Assembly: GCF_018860665.1 (NCBI RefSeq)
Contig: NZ_JAHKPK010000003.1
Span: forward strand, 82,831-146,830
Reading direction: 5' to 3'
DNA: 64,000 nt
Source: Pacificibacter marinus
GTDB lineage: Bacteria > Pseudomonadota > Alphaproteobacteria > Rhodobacterales > Rhodobacteraceae
Below the pieces are notes generated by a model that was not told where the DNA came from, searched no databases, and worked only from the letters and a program-made list of their open reading frames with translations. This document shows, piece after piece, positions 36,845 through 46,913 of this stretch (position 1 is the first letter of the stretch; each line of letters begins with the position of its first letter). The position numbers and the translations under genes were made by a program.

Positions 36845-37133
36845 GCCTGTCGTTTAGGCGTTTGTCTGCCGACTGAAAAGACAAAATTTTCAATGCGCCC
36901 CTCGTAAAAAATCCGTATCAATGACAGATATGGATTTGAATGTGGATATGCTAAACCCTCGTCGATCGCACCACAATGGCACGGATCACGCACAGACACT
37001 GAGAATTGCAGATTGATATTTCGTGCAGGCGTAATCTTGACCCACGGCTATCGATCACTGGTTTTAAAATCCACGGGCCCCCTACGGTCCGCCGCATCGG
37101 ATTTAATTTTCGCAGTCACAGCACCGTTTAACC
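36845..37133. other. 289-base intergenic stretch between MFS gene and priA
   Basis: The MFS promoter must lie here, since both flanking genes are on the minus strand. I see a loose AAATCC...GGATTT dyad (37066-37104) after priA that could be a weak terminator, and no supported gene. Confidence 0.35.
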
Positions 37134-39329
37134 TTACCAAAAGCTCTGTGGATCGATATCGATCTGAAGCTTGACGTTTTTGGGCAATCGCACAGCTGCG
37201 GCCCAGCGGCTAAGCGCGCCTTGCAGCGGAGCAGCCTTTTCGGCTTTCACCAGCAACCGCACGCGGTGTTTGCCGCGCACGCGGGCAATTGGCGCGGGTG
37301 CAGGGCCGAACACCATCGCGCCAACCTTTTGCAAGGGCGCGATATTGCGCGCCATGTCACTGGCCGCCCGCGACACATCCCCCAGATCAGGCCCCGACAA
37401 AATGATCCCCGCCATACGGCCGTAAGGGGGCACGCCCGCCATTTTGCGCTCTTCCGCTTCGGCCTTCCAAAAGCCTTCCTCGTCTCCGGCCAAAATCGCA
37501 CGGATCACGGGGTGTTCGGGTTGATAGGTCTGCATCAAAGCTGTGCCGCGTTTCTCGGCCCGCCCTGCCCGTCCCGCCACTTGGCGCATCAATTGGAATG
37601 TGCGTTCCGCGGCGCGCAAATCAGACCCTTGCAGGCCAAGGTCGGCATCGATCACGCCCACAAGCGTCAGATTGGGAAAATTGTGCCCTTTGGCGACCAA
37701 CTGCGTGCCGATCACGATATCCGTGTCGCCATTTGCAATCAGTTGGATTTGGTCTTTTAACGCCCGCGCAGAGCCGAACAGATCACTGGAAAGCACAGCC
37801 ACTTTGGCATCGGGGAATTTTTCGATCACCTCTTCGGCCAAACGTTCCACCCCAGGTCCAACAGGGGCCAAACGCCCCTCGACCTTGCACGATGGACAGG
37901 CGGTTGGCATTTCTTTCGTCTCACCACATTGGTGGCACATCAAGCGTTTCAAAAAACGGTGTTCCACCATGCGCGCATCGCAATGATCGCAGGCAATCTG
38001 ATGCCCGCAAGCCCGACAAATGGTGACGGGGGCATAGCCGCGTCTGTTGATGAACAACAAAGACTGCTCGCCTTTTTCCACCCGTTTGTTCACTTCCGCA
38101 ACCAGTTGGTCAGAAATGAACCGCGTGGCCGCAAGCGTTTCCACCCGCATGTCCAGTGCGCGCATTTCAGGCATCACTGCGGGGCCAAACCGGCTTTCCA
38201 GATCAAGGCGTTTGTATTTGCCGGATTCGACATTGGCCCAAGTCTCAAGGCTGGGCGTGGCCGAAGCCAACACGACAGTCGCCGAACACAAAGACGCGCG
38301 CAGCACCGACATGTCGCGGGCGTTATACAACACGCCCTCTTCTTGTTTGTAGGATGTGTCATGTTCTTCATCGACCACAATCAAGCCCAGATTTTGGTAA
38401 GGTAAAAACAGCGCAGAGCGCGCCCCGATCACCATCTGTGCCCCACCAGAGCCGACCATTTTCCACACGCGGCGCCGTTCTGTCATGGTCACGCCTGAAT
38501 GCCACTCGGCGGGCTTTGCTCCAAAGCGTTCTTCGACGCGGTCCAAAAATTCAGACGTCAAAGCGATCTCGGGCAATAACACCAAAGCCTGACGGCCTTT
38601 GGCCAAACATTCGGCAACGGCTTCCAAATAGACTTCGGTTTTGCCCGATCCAGTGACACCTTTGAGCAAGGTGGTGGAATAGGTCTCTGAGGCCACAGCA
38701 TGACGTAACGCGGCTGAAGCGGCGGCCTGATCCTCGCTCAAGGTTTTGCCGCTGGCATGGGGATCAAGGCGGGGGAATTCCAAATCGCGCGGACTGTCTT
38801 GTTCCAAAACGGCACCAGAAGGCACCATGCCTTTGATCACAGATGTGCCAACGCCCACATGTTCAGCCAGTTCTTTCAGAGTAAACGACAGATTCGGCGT
38901 ATCCTTCAACGTCGCAATCACCCGTCTGCGCGCCTCTGTCTCGCGCGGCATTTCCCCTGTGCCAAGCCGATAGACTTTGCGCATCGACGGCGGATCGACC
39001 AAGCCCGGTGCACGGGTGGCCAAGCGCAGCATCGCAGGCATCGGCGTCAATGTATAAGCGCCAACGCGTGTCAAAAACACCATCATGTCGGAGCTCATCG
39101 GGGCCACATCCAAGATGTTCGAAATGGATCGCGCCTTGCTCAGATCAAATCCGCCGCGCCCCGTGCCCCAAACGCAGCCCAAAACCTTGCGCGGCCCAAG
39201 CGGCACCTGCACAAAATCGCCCAAACGGCAGCCGCCTTCGGGGGATTTATAATCCAACGGACGGTCAAGTGGCTCGGTTGTCAACACTGCGACCAGCGCG
39301 CCTTGGGGGAAAAAATCACTCTGCGTCAT
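37134..39329 (-). CDS. priA: Primosomal helicase PriA
   Basis: A 731-residue replication-restart helicase. An N-terminal DNA-binding region (PLDRPLDYKSPEG) is followed by Walker A GVTGSGKTEV, helicase motif DEEHD (VVDEEHDTSYKQEEG) and zinc-binding cysteines in CRACGHQIACDHC and CHQCGETKEMPTACPSC. It has full length for the family. The ribosome binding site is weak. Confidence 0.96.
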   Translation of the reverse strand: MTQSDFFPQGALVAVLTTEPLDRPLDYKSPEGGCRLGDFVQVPLGPRKVLGCVWGTGRGGFDLSKARSISNILDVAPMSSDMMVFLTRVGAYTLTPMPAMLRLATRAPGLVDPPSMRKVYRLGTGEMPRETEARRRVIATLKDTPNLSFTLKELAEHVGVGTSVIKGMVPSGAVLEQDSPRDLEFPRLDPHASGKTLSEDQAAASAALRHAVASETYSTTLLKGVTGSGKTEVYLEAVAECLAKGRQALVLLPEIALTSEFLDRVEERFGAKPAEWHSGVTMTERRRVWKMVGSGGAQMVIGARSALFLPYQNLGLIVVDEEHDTSYKQEEGVLYNARDMSVLRASLCSATVVLASATPSLETWANVESGKYKRLDLESRFGPAVMPEMRALDMRVETLAATRFISDQLVAEVNKRVEKGEQSLLFINRRGYAPVTICRACGHQIACDHCDARMVEHRFLKRLMCHQCGETKEMPTACPSCKVEGRLAPVGPGVERLAEEVIEKFPDAKVAVLSSDLFGSARALKDQIQLIANGDTDIVIGTQLVAKGHNFPNLTLVGVIDADLGLQGSDLRAAERTFQLMRQVAGRAGRAEKRGTALMQTYQPEHPVIRAILAGDEEGFWKAEAEERKMAGVPPYGRMAGIILSGPDLGDVSRAASDMARNIAPLQKVGAMVFGPAPAPIARVRGKHRVRLLVKAEKAAPLQGALSRWAAAVRLPKNVKLQIDIDPQSFW

Positions 39330-39454
39330 GGTCTTATTTCATAAGAGGTTTGCCTGCCCCATACCAGTGCCGCTTTTACAGATAAGACCCTTTCTCAAAC
39401 GCCTCGTTTGCGCTATCAAGACGCGAAAACTTTAGGTGTACAGAGGACTCCGCT

Positions 39455-40108
39455 ATGAAATTTTTCGTTGATACAGCCGATGTAGATGCAATCCGTGAGC
39501 TGAACGACCTTGGCTTTTGCGATGGCGTGACCACAAACCCGTCTTTGATCGCAAAATCTGGCCGTGACATTTTGGAAGTGACCAAAGAAATTTGTGATTT
39601 GGTTGATGGTCCCGTATCTGCCGAAGTTGTGGCGCTTGATTCTGCCACGATGATCGAAGAAGGTCGCAAATTGGCCAAGATCGCCGACAACGTTGTGATC
39701 AAATTGCCTTTGACTTTGGACGGTTTGAAAGCCTGTAAAGTGCTCTCATCCGAAGGTCACAAAATCAACGTCACCTTGTGTTTCTCTGCCAACCAAGCGC
39801 TCTTGGCCGCGAAATCCGGCGCGACTTACATTTCGCCTTTCATCGGCCGTTTGGATGACATCAACATCGATGGTCTGGACCTGATCGAAGACATCCGCAC
39901 TATCTACGACAACTATGGTTACGAGACTGAAATCCTGGCCGCAAGCATTCGCACCGTGAACCACATTTCTGATTGTGCGAAAATCGGCGCGGATGTGATC
40001 ACAGCCCCACCAGCAGTCATCAAAGCCATGGCAAACCATGTTTTGACCGACAAAGGCTTGGACGGTTTTGTGAAAGACATCAAAGCTGCTGGCATTAAAA
40101 TTCTCTAA
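39455..40108 (+). CDS. tal: Transaldolase (TalC/fructose-6-phosphate aldolase type)
   Basis: A 217-residue small transaldolase. The N-terminus [16 protein letters not shown], the [12 protein letters not shown] segment, the Schiff-base Lys in NVVIKLPLT (about residue 86) and the [10 protein letters not shown] block are typical of this subfamily, which interconverts sedoheptulose-7-P/glyceraldehyde-3-P with erythrose-4-P/fructose-6-P. GAGGA lies seven bases upstream of ATG, and a strong terminator follows. Confidence 0.95.
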   Translation: MKFFVDTADVDAIRELNDLGFCDGVTTNPSLIAKSGRDILEVTKEICDLVDGPVSAEVVALDSATMIEEGRKLAKIADNVVIKLPLTLDGLKACKVLSSEGHKINVTLCFSANQALLAAKSGATYISPFIGRLDDINIDGLDLIEDIRTIYDNYGYETEILAASIRTVNHISDCAKIGADVITAPPAVIKAMANHVLTDKGLDGFVKDIKAAGIKIL

Positions 40109-40146
40109 TCAAAACATCCTGTCTTTACGGGCTGTGAATTGATTCG

Positions 40147-40180
40147 ACGCCTCGCGACCTCATGGCCCGCGGGGCGTTTT
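40147..40180 (+). terminator. Transaldolase gene terminator
   Basis: ACGCCTCGCG (40147-40156) pairs with CGCGGGGCGT (40168-40177), one T·G pair, followed by T residues. Confidence 0.85.
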
Positions 40181-40329
40181 CTATTATGGGGGATGTGGCT
40201 TTGCGGACTCAAATGATGACAGATGCACCAAACAAAAGTGGCATTTCCCTTGCACCACAGGGTGCATAGCGTCACATTGCATGACAAGAGACTGGAAAAA
40301 ATCCAGCTTAAGTTTGAGGCAGTACCCCT

Positions 40330-41067
40330 ATGAGCACCCAAATTCCCACGGCCCCCCATTCCAAAACGATGGCGCCATTGGCCGAAGAATTGCGTGAAAA
40401 AATCATCTCTGAACCAGATATGATTTTAGATGATCTTGACGTCATGCGCGCGCTGATCGCGGCCAACGAAAAGGGCAACGGCGGCAATATCGTAGATTTG
40501 CGCGGCATCGCCATGGACCGTCTTGAGGATCGTTTGGATCGTTTGGAAGACACCCATCGCGGCGTCATCGCTGCCGCCTATGAAAATCTGGCTGGCACCA
40601 ATCAAATTCACCGCGCGATTTTGCGCATGATGGACCCTCTCGATTTTGAAACATTTCTGCGTGATTTAGGCGGCGAGGTTGCTGATATTTTACGTGTCGA
40701 TGCCGTCAAACTTTTGTTGGAAACCAAGATCGAAGACGAAGATCCCGTGGTGCGCAAACTGGGCGATGTTTTGGTCACGGCTGAACCAGGCTTCATCAAC
40801 ACCTATCTGACGCTGGGCCGCAATATCCCTGCCCGCGACGTCACCCTGCGCCAAGTCGCGCCAGACACAGACGTTATATATGGGGACGAGACAGGGTTCA
40901 TTCACTCTGAGGCCTGTTTGAAACTTGATTTCGGTTCAGGCCGCCTGCCCGGCTTGTTGATCTTGGGCGCAGAAGACCCCCATATGTTCAAACCGACTCA
41001 AGGCACTGATTTTTTGTCATTTTTCGCCGGCGTGTTTGAGAAAACCATGCGCCGCTGGCTGGCATGA
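40330..41067 (+). CDS. DUF484 family GAF-like protein
   Basis: A 245-residue DUF484 protein: an N-terminal helical region (EELREKIISEPDMILDDLDVMRALIAAN), a coiled segment (RLEDRLDRLEDTHRGVI) and a GAF-like C-terminal domain. Genes of this family are commonly next to xerC, as here, where the two overlap by ATGA. The function is not established; the context suggests a link with chromosome dimer resolution, but that is inference. Confidence 0.88.
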   Translation: MSTQIPTAPHSKTMAPLAEELREKIISEPDMILDDLDVMRALIAANEKGNGGNIVDLRGIAMDRLEDRLDRLEDTHRGVIAAAYENLAGTNQIHRAILRMMDPLDFETFLRDLGGEVADILRVDAVKLLLETKIEDEDPVVRKLGDVLVTAEPGFINTYLTLGRNIPARDVTLRQVAPDTDVIYGDETGFIHSEACLKLDFGSGRLPGLLILGAEDPHMFKPTQGTDFLSFFAGVFEKTMRRWLA

Positions 41068-42008
41068 CCTCGGCGGCTATAGGTGGATTGACTGATGGCC
41101 TGCGTATGGCTGTCGTGGACTGGCTTGATTTACAGCGCGCTTTGAACGGTGTCTCAGAGCACACGATCACCGCTTACCGCAGCGATGTCACCGGATGGCT
41201 GTCGTTTTTGATGCAACATCACGGCACAGGCTTTGGCACAGGCAAAATCGCCGATCTCACCATTTCCGATATGCGTTCTTGGATGGCGTTTGAACGCGGG
41301 CGCGGCGTTGGCGCGCGATCTTTGGCGCGATCATTGTCTGCCGTGAAAACCTTCACCCGTTGGATTGCAGAACGTGACGGGTTTGATGCCTCGGGTGTTT
41401 TGTCCGCGCGCTCGCCTAAGTTTGGCAAAAAACTGCCCCGCCCGCTAACGGCAGATGCGGCGCAAGACATGATTTCAACAGTCGAGTTGCAATCCAGTGA
41501 GCCTTGGATCAACACCCGTGATGCGGCGGTTTTGACATTATTATATGGTTGCGGTTTGCGGATTTCAGAGGCGCTTTCCCTGACCGGTAAAGATGTGCCG
41601 CTCACTGACACCATCCGCATCGTCGGCAAAGGCAACAAAGAACGGCTGGTGCCTGTTTTGCCAGTCGCACGGCGTGCCGTGGCAGACTATATACGCGAAT
41701 GCCCCTTTGATTTGGACGATGACACAGCCTTGTTTCGCGGCAAACGCGGCGGCGCCTTAAATCCGCGTTTGATTTCCAAAGTCACCGAGAAAGCACGGAT
41801 GCAGCTTGGTTTACCCTCGACCGTCACGCCCCACGCAATGCGACATTCCTTTGCCACCCATCTGTTGAATGCCGGTGGCGATTTGCGGGCGATCCAAGAA
41901 TTGTTGGGTCACGCATCTTTGGCCACAACCCAAGCCTATACCGCCGTCGATACCGCCCGCCTTTTGGAAGTGTACAACGCCGCCCATCCCCGTGCGACGT
42001 CTGAATAA
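41064..42008 (+). CDS. xerC: Tyrosine recombinase XerC
   Basis: A 314-residue site-specific recombinase that with XerD resolves chromosome dimers at dif. The N-terminal SAM-like domain (about 15-110) is followed by the catalytic domain with R166 (GCGLRISEAL), K189 (GKGNKER), H257 and R260 (HAMRHSFATH), H283 and nucleophile Y292 (GHASLATTQAYT). All six catalytic positions are intact. It is coupled to the DUF484 gene. Confidence 0.94.
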   Translation: MTSAAIGGLTDGLRMAVVDWLDLQRALNGVSEHTITAYRSDVTGWLSFLMQHHGTGFGTGKIADLTISDMRSWMAFERGRGVGARSLARSLSAVKTFTRWIAERDGFDASGVLSARSPKFGKKLPRPLTADAAQDMISTVELQSSEPWINTRDAAVLTLLYGCGLRISEALSLTGKDVPLTDTIRIVGKGNKERLVPVLPVARRAVADYIRECPFDLDDDTALFRGKRGGALNPRLISKVTEKARMQLGLPSTVTPHAMRHSFATHLLNAGGDLRAIQELLGHASLATTQAYTAVDTARLLEVYNAAHPRATSE

Positions 42009-42180
42009 TTCACAGGGTTACTGGAAGCACTTGGAAACGAGTGGGCGTTGATTTGTGTCAGGCTGATGAGCCTTGCGCGATATGCTGTACATGTCTGACA
42101 CCTGTTCAAAAACAATTAAAATTGAAATGAATTTGCTGCGGGTCGTTAAAATTTTAAACTAAAGATCAAAAGGATGTTAA

Positions 42181-42588
42181 ATGACTTCGTCCATTTTGGC
42201 GGACAAGCGCCTTTTTGCATCCCGCGCGCGCCTGACCAAAGGACCATTTGACATGACACTGTCCATCACCTCCGCCTCTATGGGGATGATGACCAGCCTT
42301 CAAAGCCAGTCATCAACATCAGCACAAGCGACTGAAACCGAGCAAAGCCAAACCTCCGGTGCCCCTCCACCTGGTGGCCCACCTCCGGGCGGCACAGGCG
42401 GTCCTCCTCCAAGCGGTCCGCCACCCGGCGGCGATAAAGAAACCACAGATGCAGATCTGGCCTCACTGTTTGACAGCTTGATGTCTGAAGAAACGGACGA
42501 AGACAGCGACGACGAAACACTGACGCTATCGTCTGAAACTGTCGCAGCATCAGGATACTCAACGGCCTTAAGCCTGCTGCAAACCTAA
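42181..42588 (+). CDS. Small acidic Pro/Gly-rich protein, unknown function
   Basis: A 135-residue protein that I do not recognise. Ser/Thr/Gln-rich N-terminal half (about 25-60), a Pro/Gly block (61-84) made of PPPGG-type units, then a helix (ADLASLFDSLM) and a strongly acidic stretch (103-112), ending LSLLQT. It has no Cys and no signal peptide. Both ATG 42181 (AAAGGA upstream) and ATG 42253 (AAAGGA upstream) have good ribosome binding sites, and the shorter form starts MTLSITS. Low-complexity composition and a non-globular look suggest a secreted or adaptor protein, which is only a guess. Confidence 0.6.
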   Translation: MTSSILADKRLFASRARLTKGPFDMTLSITSASMGMMTSLQSQSSTSAQATETEQSQTSGAPPPGGPPPGGTGGPPPSGPPPGGDKETTDADLASLFDSLMSEETDEDSDDETLTLSSETVAASGYSTALSLLQT

Positions 42589-42780
42589 CATCAAACCCTC
42601 CGAATCGAGCGACTTTTTTGTTAGAACATCGCTGATCCCGTGCAAAAACACGGGATCAATTCCAATTATAGCTGCGGCTTCAAACCGGTCAGCATGCACT
42701 ACGCATCCGTCTTTGCTGCCAATTCGGTACCTTACGTAACATCTGCTTGCAACGCAGCGATGCGACAGGCATCAAAGCCT

Positions 42781-43479
42781 ATGCATACACGTCTAATTCT
42801 TGCCAATTCGATCCATCTCCTTACCGCATTGGGGGCCGCTTTGGCCTTACTGGCATTGTTCAGTGCCGCCCAAGGTGCTTGGTCCCATATGTTCTTGTGG
42901 CTTCTTGCTGCCCTTGTCGTCGATGGAATTGATGGACCTTTGGCACGTAAAGTTGACACCAAGACCCACGCCCCACGCATTGATGGGGCCGTGCTTGATC
43001 TGGTCGTCGATTTTCTCACCTATGTCTTCGTCCCCGTCTTTGCCATTGTACACTCAGGCATGATCCCTGAATGGGCTGGCTGGACCTGCGCTCTCACGGT
43101 GACCACAGTCTCTGCTCTCTATTTCGCAGACACCCGAATGAAAACCGAAGACGCCAGTTTCGAGGGGTTCCCCGCCTGTTGGAACATGGTCGCGCTGGTG
43201 TTCTTTGCGTTAGAGCCGCCCGTTTGGGCCATGATTGTCACAATGTTGTTGTTGACGCCTGCAATGTTTTTGCCGATCCGTTTTGTGCATCCAACCCGCA
43301 CCACACGGTGGCGCGCTGTCACCCTACCCGCAACAATCACGTGGATTATATTTTCGGTTCTATTGCTTATCGGGGCCTCAGAACCATGGATGAACGCAGG
43401 CCTCATCCTGACCAGCCTGTACTTGCTGGGTGCGGGGATTGCACAACAAATCATTCCAGCGCAACGCACAACACAGTAA
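42781..43479 (+). CDS. pcs: Phosphatidylcholine synthase
   Basis: A 232-residue membrane enzyme that condenses CDP-diacylglycerol with choline to make phosphatidylcholine in one step. The CDP-alcohol phosphotransferase motif appears as DGPLAR (51-56) then G69-x3-D73-x3-D77. The spacing of 12 residues between Arg56 and Gly69 matches the Pcs type rather than the usual 8 or 9. TYVFVP follows directly. About seven helices are apparent. The start is uncertain between ATG 42760 and 42781, neither with a good ribosome binding site. Confidence 0.88.
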   Translation: MHTRLILANSIHLLTALGAALALLALFSAAQGAWSHMFLWLLAALVVDGIDGPLARKVDTKTHAPRIDGAVLDLVVDFLTYVFVPVFAIVHSGMIPEWAGWTCALTVTTVSALYFADTRMKTEDASFEGFPACWNMVALVFFALEPPVWAMIVTMLLLTPAMFLPIRFVHPTRTTRWRAVTLPATITWIIFSVLLLIGASEPWMNAGLILTSLYLLGAGIAQQIIPAQRTTQ

Positions 43480-43533
43480 CGCAACGATAACGAGCGCCAA
43501 AACCCGATTTTGGTATAATGCACCACTTAAATG

Positions 43534-43570
43534 CAAAGAGCCCCGTCCAAACAGACGGGGCTCTTTGTTT
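43534..43570. terminator. Strong bidirectional terminator
   Basis: CAAAGAGCCCCGTC (43534-43547) pairs perfectly with GACGGGGCTCTTTG (43554-43567). Six-base loop, T run on the plus strand. It lies between the convergent pcs and ileS. Confidence 0.95.
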
Positions 43571-43583
43571 TACTCTTTGTGCG

Positions 43584-46574
43584 TTAGCTCAAAGCATCAT
43601 CACAGCGACCACAGACACCAGCATGGCTATGCGTGCCGACATCTGGCAGAATTTTCCAGCAGCGCTGACATTTCTCACCTGTCGCTTTTTCAAACACAAC
43701 ACCGACTCCCGCCACATCGGTTAAACGGAAGGCCTCGGCGGGTGATGGATCGGTCGTGATCGAAATGCCCGAGGTGATGCACAGATCATCAAAAGATACG
43801 GTTTTCAGCGCAGCAACAACACTCGCATCCTCGATGTGAACCACGGGAGCCGCTTCCAATGAGGCCCCGATGACCTTCTCGGTGCGCTGGATTTCCAAAG
43901 CAGCGGTCACGACACGGCGCACCTGACGAATGCTGGCCCATTTCGCGGCCAAAGCCTCATCTTTCCAATCACTTGGCGTTTCAACAAAATCCTCAAGGTG
44001 GATTGAGCTGTCATCCCCTGGGAAGCGCTCAAGCCAGACTTCTTCCATCGTGAACACCAAGATTGGCGCCAACCATTTGGTGATACGGTGATACAAGATA
44101 TCCAACACAGTGCGCGCCGCGCGGCGGTTCAATGTATCGCCATCACAGTACAAAGCGTCCTTGCGGATATCAAAGTAGAAGGCCGACAGATCGACAGTGG
44201 CAAATGTGAACACAGCCTGCCAAACGCCTGAGAAATCGAAGCTGCGGTAACCTTTTTGGACCGCCTCATCGACCTCTTTCACGCGGTGCAGAACCCAGCG
44301 CTCAAGCTCGGGCATATCAGCTGGTTCAACACGGTCCGCCTCAGAGAAATCCGCCAATGAGCCCAACATATAGCGCATGGTATTGCGCAGACGGCGGTAG
44401 CTGTCGGCAGTGCCTTTCAGAATTTCAGGCCCGATACGTTGGTCGTTGGTATAGTCAGCCTGCGCCACCCAAAGACGCAAAATATCCGCGCCGTATTGTT
44501 TGATGATGGTTTCAGGTACGATGGTATTTCCGATAGATTTGGACATTTTCATGCCCTTTTGATCCAGCGTAAACCCATGCGTCACAACGTTTTTATAGGG
44601 TGCACGACCTTTGGTGGCAGAGGCCTGCAGCAAGGATGAGTGGAACCAACCACGGTGTTGATCGGTGCCTTCCATATAGACATCGGCGATGCCATCCTCA
44701 GTCCCGTCTTCGCGGTCACGCAAAACGAACGCGTGCGTACAGCCGGAATCAAACCAAACGTCCAACACGTCAAACACTTGGTCATAATCGTCAGGGTTGG
44801 CGATGCCGTCCAAGATACGCTCTTTAAACCCATCCGTGTACCAGATATCCGCGCCATGCTCTTCGAACTCGGCCTTGATCCGCGCATTCAATTCGGCGTT
44901 GCGCAGCAAGAAATCAGGATCTGTTGGCAGCAGGCCTTTTTTAGTGAAACACGATAAAGGCACACCCCAAGCGCGTTGGCGCGAGAGCACCCAATCGGGG
45001 CGGCTTTCAATCATGGAATACAAGCGGTTGCGGCCGGTTTGCGGTGTCCAAGTGACCAATTCATCGATGGAACGCAGCGCGCGTTCGCGGATGCTATCGC
45101 CGTATTCGCCCATGCCATCATCGAGTTTTTTATCGACAGAGGCAAACCACTGCGGCGTGTTGCGGAACACGATCGGCGCTTTGGAGCGCCAAGAATGTGG
45201 ATAGCTGTGCTTGACTTGGCCGCGCGCAATGATGCCGCCAGCCTCAACCAGCTTGGCGATCACAGCAGTGTTTGCTTTACCCTCTTTGCCTTTACGGTCA
45301 AAGACTTGCAGACCTGCAAAGAATGGCACATGCGGCAAGAATTCGGATTCTTCACCCACGTTATGGGTCATCCGGTCGATCCAGTTGCGCGCAACGAAAC
45401 ATTCGTAGTCGTCCGCACCGTGGCTTGGCGCGGTGTGCACGAAACCTGTACCGGCGTCTGCCGTTACGTGATCGCCGTCAATCATGGGCACGTCGTAATC
45501 CCAGAAACCATCCGCACCTTCAAGGCCTGCAAAAGGATGGGAAAGGGTCATGCCCTCGAGTTCTTGTGGTTCAACATCACGGACGCGTGTAAATTTGGTT
45601 ACGCGCGACTTCCCCAAGGCGTCCTCGGCCAGCGCATCCGCGAAGATGTATAGATCGCCTGGTTTGGTCCAGCTTTCTTCTTCGGTTTCATCCACACAGT
45701 AAAGACCATAGCTGATCGTTGGGTTATAGCAGACCGCTTTGTTGGATGGGATGGTCCAAGGTGTCGTCGTCCAGATGACGACGCGAGCATCGCGGAGTGC
45801 ATTCAACTCCTCGAATCTTTTACCCAAAGTCACATCGGATTCTTTTCCAATACGCGTAACGCCATCAACTTTAGTCACCTTAAACGGAACCCAAATCGTG
45901 TGCGATTTGTGATCGTGGTATTCGATCTCGGCCTCGGCCAGCGCTGTTTTTTCAACAGGCGACCACATCACAGGCTTTGAGCCTTGGTACAATGTTCCGT
46001 TCATCAAGAACTTCATGAATTCATCGGCAATCACAGCCTCGGCATGGAAATTCATCGTCAAATAGGGATCATCCCAATTGCCGTTGATGCCGATACGCTT
46101 GAATTCTTCACGTTGAATGCCGACCCAGTTCTCTGCAAACTTGCGGCACTCTTGACGGAAATCCACCACAGGCACGTCGTCTTTGTTTTTACCCTTGGCG
46201 CGGTATTGTTCTTCGATCTTCCATTCAATCGGCAGGCCGTGACAATCCCAACCGGGCACATAGCGCGCATCATGGCCCATCATTTGGTGCGAGCGCACGA
46301 TGATGTCTTTGATGGTTTTGTTCAGCGCGTGACCGATGTGCAAATTGCCGTTCGCATAGGGGGGGCCATCATGCAGCACAAAAGGCGTGCGATTGTCGGC
46401 TTTGCCCTTGGCCCGCAATTGGTCGTAGACGCCGATTTGCGCCCAACGGTCCAACCAACCGGGTTCACGTTTGGGCAGGCCCGCACGCATCGGAAAGTCG
46501 GTTTTTGGCAAGTTCAAAGTGGTTTTGTAGTCAGGTGTATCTTGGGTGTTTTCGGTTGGAGTATCTGCGCACAT
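43584..46574 (-). CDS. ileS: Isoleucyl-tRNA synthetase
   Basis: A 996-residue class I synthetase. HIGH lies at residues 79-82 (GNLHIGHALNK), KMSKS at about 676-680 (GMKMSKSIGNT) and an editing domain between them. The C-terminal zinc-binding Cys pairs (CQRCWK and CGRCDD) are present, as in the bacterial IleS1 type. It is slightly longer than average. A G+C-rich hairpin lies in its leader (46641-46668). Confidence 0.97.
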   Translation of the reverse strand: MCADTPTENTQDTPDYKTTLNLPKTDFPMRAGLPKREPGWLDRWAQIGVYDQLRAKGKADNRTPFVLHDGPPYANGNLHIGHALNKTIKDIIVRSHQMMGHDARYVPGWDCHGLPIEWKIEEQYRAKGKNKDDVPVVDFRQECRKFAENWVGIQREEFKRIGINGNWDDPYLTMNFHAEAVIADEFMKFLMNGTLYQGSKPVMWSPVEKTALAEAEIEYHDHKSHTIWVPFKVTKVDGVTRIGKESDVTLGKRFEELNALRDARVVIWTTTPWTIPSNKAVCYNPTISYGLYCVDETEEESWTKPGDLYIFADALAEDALGKSRVTKFTRVRDVEPQELEGMTLSHPFAGLEGADGFWDYDVPMIDGDHVTADAGTGFVHTAPSHGADDYECFVARNWIDRMTHNVGEESEFLPHVPFFAGLQVFDRKGKEGKANTAVIAKLVEAGGIIARGQVKHSYPHSWRSKAPIVFRNTPQWFASVDKKLDDGMGEYGDSIRERALRSIDELVTWTPQTGRNRLYSMIESRPDWVLSRQRAWGVPLSCFTKKGLLPTDPDFLLRNAELNARIKAEFEEHGADIWYTDGFKERILDGIANPDDYDQVFDVLDVWFDSGCTHAFVLRDREDGTEDGIADVYMEGTDQHRGWFHSSLLQASATKGRAPYKNVVTHGFTLDQKGMKMSKSIGNTIVPETIIKQYGADILRLWVAQADYTNDQRIGPEILKGTADSYRRLRNTMRYMLGSLADFSEADRVEPADMPELERWVLHRVKEVDEAVQKGYRSFDFSGVWQAVFTFATVDLSAFYFDIRKDALYCDGDTLNRRAARTVLDILYHRITKWLAPILVFTMEEVWLERFPGDDSSIHLEDFVETPSDWKDEALAAKWASIRQVRRVVTAALEIQRTEKVIGASLEAAPVVHIEDASVVAALKTVSFDDLCITSGISITTDPSPAEAFRLTDVAGVGVVFEKATGEKCQRCWKILPDVGTHSHAGVCGRCDDALS

Positions 46575-46804
46575 CGCGAGTCAGTCCTATCAAAGAAGTC
46601 AAAGAGAGGGTGAAGGCGGCGCTGGGTCCATACGCCTTTGCCCGGCGGCTCAACCTTGGAGCGCCGGGGTCATAATTCGTATAATAATAAATACCAAATA
46701 ATCCATGCAGGCCTTATAGGACGCGCCTTCACCGGGGTAAACCCATCTCAAAGCACACTTAAAGCTTTACGCTGCAAAAATGCATAGCGCGACATTCTGA
46801 AAGC
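46575..46804. promoter_or_regulatory. ileS leader and promoter region
   Basis: Read on the minus strand, an A+T-rich stretch (about 46670-46700) is followed by a G+C-rich hairpin (CCCGGCG 46641-46647 with CGCCGGG 46662-46668) and then the ileS start. A promoter is likely in the A+T-rich part. No T-box is seen. Confidence 0.45.
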
Positions 46805-46834
46805 AAAAAAGGGGCTCTAGAGATGCCCCTTTTT
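46805..46834 (-). terminator. Terminator after the cysteine-rich small protein
   Basis: GGGGC (46811-46815) and GCCCC (46825-46829), with flanking A and T runs that extend the stem. It lies 80 bases after the stop of the 46914-47090 gene. Confidence 0.7.
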
Positions 46835-46913
46835 CACAATAGCTGCCGAGCTGTCTGGCTGGCCAGTACGGAAAATCCGTCAAGCGGGCTGGATGGCTGG
46901 ATGGCGCGTTTGA

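Noticed and set aside
36921..37016. 31-codon plus-strand frame in the MFS-priA gap
   Set aside because: No ribosome binding site and no recognisable composition.
39396..39410. Dyad CAAACG-CCT-CGTTTG before the transaldolase gene
   Set aside because: Six-base arms only; such matches are expected by chance and no regulator is suggested.
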